Assembly: GCF_001039355.2 (NCBI RefSeq)
Contig: NW_019774959.1
Coordinates: 1 to 64,000, forward strand
Origin: Lingula anatina
Taxonomy: Eukaryota; Brachiopoda; Lingulata; Lingulida; Lingulidae
Length of the DNA: 64,000 nucleotides
Direction: 5' to 3'
Positions 41,201 through 45,436 of this stretch are shown here, piece by piece. The translations under genes and the position numbers were made by a program. A model generated the notes under the pieces. That model was not told the DNA's origin. It ran no database searches and saw nothing but the letters and a program-made list of their open reading frames with translations. Numbering within the stretch: the stretch's first letter is position 1; each line of letters opens with the position of its first letter.

Positions 41201-44200
41201 GCGACTTCCTATTCAAGTTCAATAGTAACTATGGGCGTTTCCATTCCAGATTTGGAGATACATATATAAGGGATAAAAAAAGTTGCAATGTTCAGTTTAT
41301 GGTGAAAGGTAGGTCAAATGTCAGTTTTAAGAACACAGATTTCTAGTATATAACTTTGTATTCAACCTCAATAAGAACTGTATGGGCCTTTCTCTGCTAG
41401 TTTTGGAGATATAAAGGACTTAAATGTTGCAAAGTTTTGACCAGAAGTTGTCTGCCTTGCCAAGCCTTATGTTATTTTATCCTTTCCAGACGTTCAAAAT
41501 TTTAAGCATATTACCGTATAGCACAATGTACTTTTTGATACAGCATCGCTCAAAAACCGTATGGAAAACAAAAAATAAAAAAACGGAGACCACCTATAGC
41601 GTTGGGGTTTACATGCTCTATTGAGTGCAAAAAAGGTGTCTCTAGCATTAAAGGTTCCGTAATTAGATAGAGTTTTCTGTTTCGGCATCTAATGGCCACT
41701 GCTCCCGTGGAAATGCACCATTGACCCATAAACTCACAGGGATATAGATGGCCTGATGCGTAACAACTGCCAATGATATTATAGGTAAGGTCTGTGTAGT
41801 TTCTGAATTATAGCGCAAATATTTTTTTTTTTCGTGAAAAATCCTTTTTTTTTTCAAAGGAAATAAAGGCCAAAGATCAAATCCGAGGGCATATTTTAAA
41901 TCTCCACATATGACTTGCGGGTAGCCGTCTATTGAATTTTTTTCCATAACTCCTTCGGTATGGTAGATAATTAGTATTTAATTTTGCCAATTTTGGACAA
42001 GGCTGCATTGCAGTGAGTGTTTCACCTAGACTCCAGCTAGGACGAAGCCCAAATTTTACGTGGAGCGAGATGGGATTACAGTTGACCTAAATCCAAGATA
42101 TGGGTACGCAGGCCCTTGTAGTCTAGGAGGAGAAGCAGTAACGGCGACATGGCGGCAGAGCTGGCGGAGCCGGCGGAACGATCTGGACGGGACTAAAACC
42201 ATGTGTACCGCCAGCGCCTACGCTGGTGTAACACAGTTTTCTTTTCATAACGTTTATTGTGGCAGTGCACAAAATAGTTTTTTATTTTTTTATTTATTTT
42301 GTTTTTGTCAATTTTGATGCAATATTACATAATGATTAACTGTATAAATATCATCATTTTTTAAATTATTCACTATTAATGGACATGGAGATTAAGAACA
42401 TTTTACTACCACTATAGACTTCATACCCATGGGAATTATGTCCCACATTGAAAATGCCAATATGTGAAAGATAAACTTTCACAAAAATGTACAACTAGAA
42501 AAGAAGCCAATTAGACTGATTTTCCAACTCAGGCTGTTTTTTAGTTCTATGTTTCTTTCCTTTAAGTTTAAAAAGGGTGACATGTTTTTTTTCTCCCTTT
42601 AATGGTCATTATAAAGGCAGAGCCCATTACATTACAGCCAGTGGGACATTCAGTTCAAATTCTAATTGGTTTGCTCATGTGGAAGGGAGATACAATGTGA
42701 GGCTTTTATTAAATACGTAACCTATACTATGACAATGGCCAGTATATATCTTGTGACTCCATCTTATCTAAAGAAACCAGTGTCAGATGTAAATCACTGT
42801 GTATATGCCTTATCATTGTTTTATGGAGACCTTGTAAATCACTTTGTATCTACCTTGCCTTTGACCCCATTCCCACAGATTTTAGATCGATCTATCCCTG
42901 TGGGGAGTCTCACTAGATTACTGTCAGCTTAGCCGACTTAAGCGTCTATCCCGCCTACTAAAAACTGTAAGGGGGTAATTAACTGTCATGCGCGCTCGGC
43001 TGACTGCAATTTAGCGTGAACCCCCAGGGAGTTAGGTCGATCCGGATGGATCGATCTAAATCTCTGGGAATGCACTTTTTGTTTTATGGAGACTGTAAAT
43101 TACTATATGTAGCTGCCTTTGTCTGTATTTTATTGTGTATATCCTGCATGTATTTCGTTATCATATAAATTGTACATATTCTCTGCTAAATTAAATAGAT
43201 ACCCTGTAGATACTGCTGGATGACAGGTAACCTGGCCAATAGAAACCAGGCAGGTCCTCAGTCAGTCACCCTCCTCCCAAGAGAATTTAAGGTTAAGGGT
43301 GCTCTGAAGAAGTCAGTACAGGGTTAGCTCTGGAGCAAGAAGGTTATCATTCACCTTGTAGAAGTTAAGCTTGGCTCCTCTGTACATTTATTCTAGGTAG
43401 CAGAAACAAATCTGTGTAAAGTCAAAGTTGAGTTAAAGTGAAAACACCCCATCCCCAGTATACGGCCGGAGACCTCCCCCCCCTCCCCCCCCCCCCCCCC
43501 CAGGACAATCTTACATATATACTGAAAAAATTGAAAAACAGCATAATTCTTATAAAAGTGATCCGATCATTCTGATTTTCGAACTTAAACTGTGTATTGT
43601 GAATATTCATAAGTTCTGGAAGTTTTAAGCCAAAAGGTAAAAGGGTTTTTTGCTTATTGTGTTATCGGTGTTGCATAACATGCATAACATGTCTGTACAT
43701 AAAAACTTTGATATTAGTGATATTTATATAAGTAAACAGTAAACTATTATACAATGAATATTCTTAAATTTTTAATGAAATTTATTCAAATATTATAAAA
43801 TTTTAATATCTTAATAAAATAATAAATCACTGCCCCCCATCTCCCACCTTCCACTGACTTTTTTTTTTTTTGGCTTGGTCAAACTTCATGTGAATCTGTT
43901 ATCAAATTGCAGATGTACAAAAAGTGGACCATGTACCCCAAACCCTGGGAAAAGCCTTGATAGAAACCATGTTAAGTCTGTAAAATCAGTCTTATATGCA
44001 TCTTCAGGAGTTCACAAGTATGAAAAACCGCATTTTTATCTGAAATTAAATCCACTGTATTTTCCGGGGTCACTTGACTGAATATCTTGGTAATAAATAC
44101 ATTACATGGGACAGGTGCTCATAAAAGTTAGTGTCTAGCCCTGCAAAAGGAAAAGGTCAGTTTTGCCATCATGGAATACTGAATTTTCTTGACTATTTTG

Positions 44201-44709
44201 TGATGAGACTGACAGTAAAAACGAGAAACTTTTTTGCAAGACCTGTCGAAGTTTATTTGCACCATTGTTTTCTAGGAAACAATCAGATAGATTTCATAAG
44301 TATGCCTATGGAGCGTTTGTAACAGGCGGGTCATGCAACCGAGACTCTGATTATGACAGTCACAGTGAATCAGACTTTTCCGATTTGGGTTCAGAGCATA
44401 ACGTTTCAGATGCTGACAGTGAAGAATCTACTTGAATGAATTCACTTTGAGACTAAGAGTCCTTGTTTTCGTATCGTGCTTGCCTGCAATTTGGTTTAAT
44501 CAGGTAATCTTCAAAAAAATTAGGACTGGCTACTTTTGGTCAAGGCTGGCAGCTTTGAAAAGTTGCCAGGCCTGCTGTCCGTCTTCAAATTCATACGAAT
44601 TTCATACCCCTGGCATAACATTACAATTTTGAAGGAATGAAATTATTAAAACTGAATAATTGTAGGTATTTTTACCTTGCTCGACTACTACTCCTCTTGT
44701 GGCGTCCAT
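7817..44709 (-). CDS. TPD52: Tumor protein D52-family gene (TPD52/D54), whole locus
   Basis: Coiled-coil adaptor of the D52 family, small cytosolic proteins known from vertebrates to act in vesicle trafficking and exocytosis. Common coding exons on the minus strand: 18203-18327, 17755-17903, then 16898-16957 and/or 15011-15070, 12840-12929, 12506-12566, 7817-7936. Joined, they give an acidic N-terminal part, a leucine/glutamate-rich coiled coil (EEEIQTLRSVLGAKVRH, KKLGITTLQEFKQ), the family block YKKTSE.., a segment like the vertebrate GQKASAAFSSVG part (NVGTKASQAANAAGKKL), and the highly conserved RNSQTFKSIEEKVGS. With one 60-bp exon and the 32.8-kb start the product is 213 residues, the usual family size; other starts give 208-292. 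Every exon has GT-AG borders and frames join exactly. Four or more alternative first exons are seen; alternative N termini from upstream promoters are also known in vertebrate TPD52. Family assignment is firm; which vertebrate paralogue it corresponds to is not. Confidence 0.93.
7937..12505 (-). other. TPD52 intron with microsatellites
   Basis: Holds (CA)n at about 10308-10335, an A-run at 11580-11602, and AT-rich unique sequence. An alternative terminal exon is possible at 8997-9224 (see findings). No other gene seen. Confidence 0.7.
8997..9224 (-). CDS. Candidate alternative terminal exon of TPD52
   Basis: On the minus strand the acceptor-like TTACTTCTCAG at 9225-9235 is followed by 75 open codons and TAA. 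The frame is phase 0, the phase left by the preceding TPD52 exon (12506-12566). Its first residues (LATKVTKG) loosely resemble the first residues of the normal last exon (AKVTGS). The rest is hydrophobic and phenylalanine-rich and resembles no D52 protein. It may be a chance frame. Confidence 0.22.
   Translation of the reverse strand: MATKVTKGLSLVIKVQGLMARLVFQIQQFFIELFKLLNDFGQIEFFLRFFFLIKDNLGLHNNCFNSFGCLVAISF
12506..12566 (-). CDS. TPD52: TPD52 conserved exon NSQTFKSIEEKVGS
   Basis: 61 bp between TTTTTCCAG| and |GTTAGT. Completes an arginine codon from the previous exon and encodes RNSQTFKSIEEKVGSAYSNVK, the most conserved block of the family (vertebrate form NSPTFKSFEEKV). Confidence 0.95.
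12600..12668. repeat. (TC)n followed by (AC)n microsatellite
   Basis: Pure dinucleotide run inside the TPD52 intron, switching from TC to AC, about 35 bp upstream (in transcript sense) of the 12506-12566 exon, so within the polypyrimidine/branch-point neighbourhood of that acceptor. Confidence 0.9.
12840..12929 (-). CDS. TPD52: TPD52 exon YQKTNEAFKNVG
   Basis: 90 bp between CTTTCCAG| and |GTACGA. Encodes YQKTNEAFKNVGTKASQAAN followed by AAGKKLSDL, matching the vertebrate segment YKKTSETLSQAGQKASAAFS. Its first base completes a threonine (after the 16.9-kb exon) or alanine (after the 15.0-kb exon) codon. Confidence 0.93.
12930..15010 (-). other. TPD52 intron
   Basis: AT-rich, with a short tandem repeat of about 40 bp near 14027-14140 (three copies of a block containing ATGGCCACTTAGCACAT) and C and G runs near 14283 and 14622. 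No exon seen. Confidence 0.6.
14027..14140. repeat. Three-copy minisatellite, about 40 bp unit
   Basis: The phrase TGGCCACTTAGCACAT recurs, with CCCCATG/TCCATATG/TCCACATG before it, at about 14030, 14080 and 14120. Intronic. Confidence 0.6.
15011..15070 (-). CDS. TPD52: TPD52 duplicated 60-bp exon, version b
   Basis: Acceptor TTTTACGCAG| and donor |GTGAGTACTT. Encodes YKKTNEKLHQWEDKITSSG with split alanine codons at both ends. It is homologous to the 60-bp exon at 16898-16957 and aligns with the vertebrate TPD52L2 segment AYVKTQEKLGEWNEKVTKSD, sharing the tryptophan with it. Same length and phase as its sister, so either, both or neither exon keeps the frame. Confidence 0.88.
15071..16897 (-). 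other. Intron between the two duplicated TPD52 exons
   Basis: AT-rich. Apart from the exons themselves I see no strong similarity between the flanks of the two exons, so the exon duplication looks old. Two short GC-richer direct repeats (ACATTRGTGGCAG..GGGAYGG type) lie near 15179 and 15278. Confidence 0.6.
16898..16957 (-). CDS. TPD52: TPD52 duplicated 60-bp exon, version a
   Basis: Acceptor CCATAAAACAG| and donor |GTGAGTACTCC. Encodes YKKTSEKVHQLEDKITHSE, sharing YKKT.EK.HQ.EDKIT.S with the exon at 15011-15070. Both donors even share GTGAGTACT. Its phase fits the preceding exon (17755-17903), the following duplicate and the 12840-12929 exon. Confidence 0.9.
17755..17903 (-). CDS. TPD52: TPD52 coiled-coil exon
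   Basis: 149 bp between TTTTTCTAG| and |GTAAGTGG. Encodes TEEEIQTLRSVLGAKVRHAN then ELKKKLGITTLQEFKQDV and SSTLTSIRESD, matching vertebrate EEEIQTLSQVLAAKEKHLAE and the KLGINSLQELKQ part. This is the family's coiled-coil dimerisation region. Confidence 0.95.
18203..18327 (-). CDS. TPD52: TPD52 first common coding exon
   Basis: Acceptor TTCACTTTAG| and donor |GTATAT. Starts with AC, which joins to a single G left by each alternative first exon to make an aspartate codon. Encodes DHFYDTAELATPDSGIADTS and, further on, EVEKEKEEWRVELAK, the start of the coiled coil. Acidic N-terminal part is typical of D52 proteins. Confidence 0.92.
18328..20321 (-). other. TPD52 intron
   Basis: AT-rich; a T-run at 20149-20165 and (AG)n at about 20213-20240 lie close to the 20.3-kb alternative exon. 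No other coding exon seen. Confidence 0.6.
20322..20388 (-). CDS. TPD52: TPD52 alternative first coding exon (20.4 kb)
   Basis: ATG at 20388 opens MESVDLGHPIGVEAGGTSYA then EI and a one-base G before a strong donor |GTGAGG. The left-over G fits the AC at the start of exon 18203-18327 (G+AC = Asp), giving a 223-residue product. Upstream in-frame codons stay open to 20511, so an earlier start is possible. No match to other D52 N termini is expected since these vary. Confidence 0.7.
21917..21984. repeat. (AT)n microsatellite
   Basis: Uninterrupted AT dinucleotides, about 34 units, self-complementary and able to form a cruciform. Confidence 0.95.
24075..24210. mobile_element. Short MITE, CAGATC termini, copy 1
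   Basis: Ends are inverted (CAGGTCCAGGGATCAAATATGG left; complement of GGCCATATTTGATCAGAGGA right) with TTA on both sides. It shares termini and much of its interior (AATCCC..GGGGA, GGGGATTATGCAGCAAG, TTTTCAAGTGG-like) with the element at 27536-27672. A 3-bp TWA duplication suggests the PIF/Harbinger group; no coding capacity. Confidence 0.7.
24318..24591 (-). CDS. TPD52: TPD52 alternative first coding exon (24.5 kb), long N terminus
   Basis: ATG at 24591, then 91 codons and a one-base G before donor |GTAGGG; the phase fits exon 18203-18327 and gives a 292-residue product. The extension is basic at first (MQKIFNRNNSKESAKPKGVR) and acidic later (EAEEEEYNLEY, SDDEINTDKTVEGSEDVED), probably unstructured. 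A second start at 24339, in the context AAAATGGCGGATCAG, would give only MADQKKQ before the splice; this context is the YY1-type start-site motif often seen at metazoan promoters. Which ATG is used is unknown. Confidence 0.75.
25182..25228. promoter_or_regulatory. Two DR1 nuclear-receptor-type sites in tandem
   Basis: TGACCTCTGACCT at 25186-25198 and TGACCTTTGACCT at 25213-25225. Read on the minus strand they are AGGTCAGAGGTCA and AGGTCAAAGGTCA, both perfect direct repeats of AGGTCA with one base between (DR1), the consensus for HNF4, RXR heterodimers and COUP-TF. They sit in a 27-bp repeated phrase (CTTAGTGGTGACCT) about 0.6 kb upstream of the 24.5-kb TPD52 first exon. Function is inferred. 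Confidence 0.5.
26294..26336. repeat. (AAAT)n microsatellite
   Basis: About ten AAAT units in the TPD52 upstream intron. Confidence 0.85.
26960..27003. repeat. (ATT)n microsatellite
   Basis: ATT repeats interrupted once by TTC. Confidence 0.85.
27536..27672. mobile_element. Short MITE, CAGATC termini, copy 2
   Basis: Left end CAGATCTACTGATCAAATAT, right end ATATTTGATCCGCAGATCTG, inverted with respect to each other, with TAA/TTAA flanks. Same family as 24075-24210. Confidence 0.7.
27985..28425. repeat. Two-copy diverged tandem repeat, about 0.2 kb unit
   Basis: The first half (TTTTACTGTAACAGTTTACTT ... CATCCTCAAAAGCAGCTGCTC ... CCAGACTGACCTAATGAGAG) is repeated in the same order from about 28205, with moderate divergence and indels. 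Confidence 0.75.
28493..28605 (+). repeat. Dispersed repeat, copy 1
   Basis: Shares the order TCTCAAAA.TGAT..TT.GGCTC then AAAGTC.(A)AAATCTGCTGATAG with 30774-30885, and an inverted third copy lies near 53797-53865. Unclassified, possibly an old SINE or MITE. Confidence 0.5.
29620..29740. repeat. Short degenerate minisatellite with ACACAAATTAGCCAATTAGA
   Basis: About four units of roughly 35 bp, each carrying a variant of ACACAAATTAGCCAATTAGAA. Intronic/upstream DNA. Confidence 0.55.
29822..29922. repeat. Two-copy direct repeat, about 50 bp
   Basis: ACTGCAGTAACTGTTAGAAT followed by ATAATTCAATTTC is present at 29824 and again at 29878, separated by a few bases. Confidence 0.8.
30012..30190. 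mobile_element. Palindromic DNA element, CAGGCC termini
   Basis: Left end CAGGCCTGTAGCCAG, right end CTGGCTACGGGCCTG, inverted, flanked by a perfect 5-bp repeat AATAC (30007-30011, 30191-30195). Internally, GAACCCCCC runs on each side also form an inverted pair. No coding capacity. The 5-bp flanks match the type seen at 1472-1640. Confidence 0.75.
30774..30885 (+). repeat. Dispersed repeat, copy 2
   Basis: Aligned with 28493-28605 over roughly 105 bp at perhaps 70 percent identity (GGTCTCAAAAGTGATATTTT ... AAAATCTGCTGATAGT). Confidence 0.5.
32753..32789 (-). CDS. TPD52: TPD52 alternative first coding exon (32.8 kb, promoter copy A)
   Basis: ATG at 32789 opens MDSKTTGEEVNQ and a one-base G before donor |GTAAAA, fitting exon 18203-18327; product 213 residues, the usual D52 length. 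The MDS start is also that of vertebrate TPD52L2. It faces an SF3B6-like first exon 320 bp away. Confidence 0.78.
32792..33109. promoter_or_regulatory. Compact head-to-head promoter, copy A
   Basis: The interval between two divergent first exons. Contains GGTGATGTCACC (32880-32891, CRE/ATF-like near-palindrome, kept in copy B), ACCGGAAGC (32907-32915, ETS/GABP-like, absent from copy B) and, over the plus-strand ATG, GTCAAGATGGCG (33104-33115, YY1-like). No clear TATA box. Such element sets are typical of TATA-less housekeeping promoters. Confidence 0.6.
33110..33133 (+). CDS. SF3B6-like first coding exon, duplicate (copy A)
   Basis: ATG GCG ATG then codons for MAMEWETN followed by the donor GTGAGTATCTCTTTG, identical to that of the copy at 48060-48083 (MAMGRKTN). 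Phase 0, so it could splice in frame to SF3B6 exon 2 at 50728, 17.6 kb downstream. The basic residues found in copy B (and in the vertebrate start MAMQAAKRAN) are changed to acidic and tryptophan here, so it is the less likely functional start; it may be a relic or an alternative first exon. Confidence 0.45.
35773..35984. mobile_element. MITE with long terminal inverted repeats
   Basis: TTTTACACTGGGCGGCGTCC at the left and GGACGCCGTCCAGTGTAAA at the right are inverted copies of one another, extending through TTTCTGCG. TTA lies at both borders (35770-35772, 35985-35987). 212 bp, no open frame. The 3-bp TTA duplication fits the PIF/Harbinger group. Confidence 0.75.
36364..36620 (+). pseudogene. 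Decayed LINE reverse transcriptase fragment
   Basis: Three consecutive frames read as one reverse-transcriptase C-terminal stretch: FFVFRKGGYLVKYEKWKYTG, then YKYLDVTLTTKGVLDKNTK, then ADQATKAIFILRKRMLRYGD. This order (VFRKGG, W.Y.G, YKYLG, T.K..L, A.KAIF.L...) is the well-known region between the palm and thumb of non-LTR reverse transcriptases in invertebrates. Two frameshifts and a stop show it is dead. The catalytic core is absent. Confidence 0.7.
36621..36832 (+). pseudogene. Coding-like continuation of the LINE relic
   Basis: The third LINE frame stays open apart from one TAG (36716-36718) to a TAA at about 36830-36832. After that TAG it reads AGKTLSKLAEEHKMNESGSK and DTIEIACLITLKKLVNI, a charged helix-like stretch that vaguely recalls SAP-type helices (L..L...G...SG.K.). 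I do not recognise the family. It may be the element's own tail or the end of another captured gene. Confidence 0.3.
38157..38200. repeat. (CA)n microsatellite
   Basis: ACAC run with one AAAC interruption, 50 bp beyond the donor of the SH3 exon. Confidence 0.9.
38251..38390 (-). CDS. Lone SH3-domain exon, Vav-like
   Basis: Minus-strand exon of 140 bp between ATTCTGCCAG| and AAAG|GTATGC. It encodes most of an SH3 domain: AVAIFEYAATETNQISLTEG, DRIKIVSKQAKSRGWWKGEL and RGK. The ALYDY-type strand (AIFEYAA), the acidic LTEGD of the n-Src side, and the WW of the binding surface are present; the final GWFP..YV strand would be in the next exon. The wording (LSL.EGD.I.I....GWWKGE..G) is closest in my memory to the C-terminal SH3 of Vav exchange factors. 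It starts in phase 2 and ends in phase 0, so it cannot be a frame-keeping TPD52 cassette exon. No neighbouring exon was found within several kb, so it is either part of a long-intron gene or a stray copy. Confidence 0.6.
38391..38820. other. Sequence upstream of the SH3 exon
   Basis: AT-rich with an A-run at 38480-38495; no further exon seen. Confidence 0.4.
38821..39660. repeat. Satellite of about 140 bp units carrying AGGTCA half-sites
   Basis: About six diverged units start near 38840, 38980, 39117, 39245, 39366 and 39518. Each has AGGTCAAAGGTCAA(T)TT..AAGGTCACAG, then TTGTCAGTATATGACTTCCT, TTCAAGTTCAATAGTAACTATG and CCAGTTTTGGAGATA. Short frames shared between units are by-products of the repeat. 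Confidence 0.85.
39054..40018. repeat. 0.96-kb duplicated segment, copy 1
   Basis: Nearly identical (a handful of substitutions and small indels) to 40844-41804, in the same orientation. Includes the last part of the AGGTCA satellite and about 360 bp of unique-looking DNA ending at TGTGTAGTTTCT. Confidence 0.95.
40019..40841. repeat. Degenerate satellite with AAATCCAAGATGGCCGCC motif
   Basis: The motif occurs at about 40163 (TCCAAAATGGCCGCC), 40322 (TCCAAGATGGCCGCC), 40498 (TCCAAGATGGCCCAC) and 40678 (ACAAAATGGCTGCC), spaced 155-182 bp, with shared words such as GGAATACTAG, ATTTTCCACATCTTT and CATATGTG. Placed between the two copies of the 0.96-kb duplication. Confidence 0.65.
40842..40842. 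other. Single ambiguous base at a sequence join
   Basis: One n exactly where the second copy of the 0.96-kb duplication starts, which suggests that two contigs or haplotypes were joined here. Confidence 0.8.
40844..41804. repeat. 0.96-kb duplicated segment, copy 2
   Basis: See 39054-40018. Differences include TTTGTAGG/TTTGTCGG, CATGTATAAG/CATATATAAG, an 8-bp deletion (ATCATATTTTTTCC versus ATCCTTTCC) and ATTAAGTG/ATTGAGTG. That is haplotype-level divergence. Confidence 0.95.
42877..43070. repeat. Inverted repeat around 43.0 kb
   Basis: CCACAGATTTTAGATCGATC near 42877 pairs with GATCGATCTAAATCTCTGGG near 43050. On the outer sides a direct repeat TTTTATGGAGAC..TGTAAAT is found (42819 and 43082). 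It may be a small transposon or a palindromic duplication. Confidence 0.5.
43474..43501. repeat. C-tract, G-quadruplex potential on minus strand
   Basis: CTCCCCCCCCTCCCCC and a long C homopolymer, 27 bp with one T interruption. Confidence 0.85.
44676..44709 (-). CDS. TPD52: TPD52 alternative first coding exon (44.7 kb, promoter copy B)
   Basis: ATG at 44709 opens MDATRGVVVEQ and a one-base G before donor |GTAAAAAT. It is the duplicate of 32753-32789, three bases shorter, and still fits exon 18203-18327, giving 212 residues. The coding part has diverged more than the flanking untranslated sequence, unlike a gene under protein constraint. It could be a functional far-upstream start or a decaying copy. 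Confidence 0.5.
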
Positions 44710-44820
44710 TGCGACTGTCAAGTTCCTACTACGTTGAGAGCGCAGTACAAGTTTTCTTCAAAGGATTTTGTCTGGTCACCTTCGAAATTCACTTTCCACG
44801 GTGGTGATGTCACCAAATAT

Positions 44821-45436
44821 CACAAGCCTCACGTGAATAAACCGTCCTGACGTATTATTAACGCGGGGGTAGCAGTCCGTGAATAATCCGTCGTGTCGCA
44901 CTGGTCATTCTGCATACCTGGCCATTGTTCTCAGGTTCTATTAAGCAATTTGGAGGCACTGTACCGTAGCGACCCCCCTATATAGATATATTTCACACCT
45001 TACGTGGTTATTGTTCTCAAGATACAACAAGTAGGCCCTACTTCAGCAGTTATAAGAACCTAGATTACATTGTTCAAATTTTGTCCTTTGGTTCAAGTTT
45101 ATCTGTTAGTGTCAGGTATAAATAATTGTGTTTAGCTACTACTTATGCATTTTTCTTTACTTTATGTAAAGAATATTTTGGCCTGCCTTGCCGAAGTAGT
45201 TTACTGCGGTAAACGTAAGACAGCAACCGGATCCTAAAACAATTAAGACAGAGAGAACTATTAACCAACATACCTGGGTAGCCTTGCGAGTCCACAGATT
45301 TTTTATATTCAAGAAAATCTTTATAGAATTTTCAGTTGACTTCCATGCCAACTTCAGGGATATATTTGAAAAGTAGAGCTTTTAAGTTAAGAAATATTTA
45401 TTGATACAGGCAAAGTCGCAATTAAATGTAATTTAA
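44821..45436. other. Left part of the DNA inserted in promoter copy B
   Basis: Not present in copy A. GC-richer start with several CpGs (CCGTCCTGACGTATTATTAACGC...), then AT-rich. No gene seen. Confidence 0.5.

Larger units (their letters stand above)
41805..44612. other. Interval before promoter copy B, no recognised gene
   Basis: Includes a GC-rich island (about 42040-42235) with repeated CTGGCGG/GCCGGCGG, an inverted repeat at about 42880-43070, a long C-run (43477-43501) and AT-rich DNA. Frames are short and resemble nothing known to me. Confidence 0.5.

Noticed and set aside
39761-41947. Repeated short frames around 39.8-41.9 kb on both strands
   Set aside because: They recur only because the DNA is duplicated or satellite; no family resemblance and no splice context.
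43200-43400. Possible solo LTR near 43.2-43.4 kb
   Set aside because: Composition recalls an LTR leader, but no TG...CA borders, target duplication or second copy could be found.
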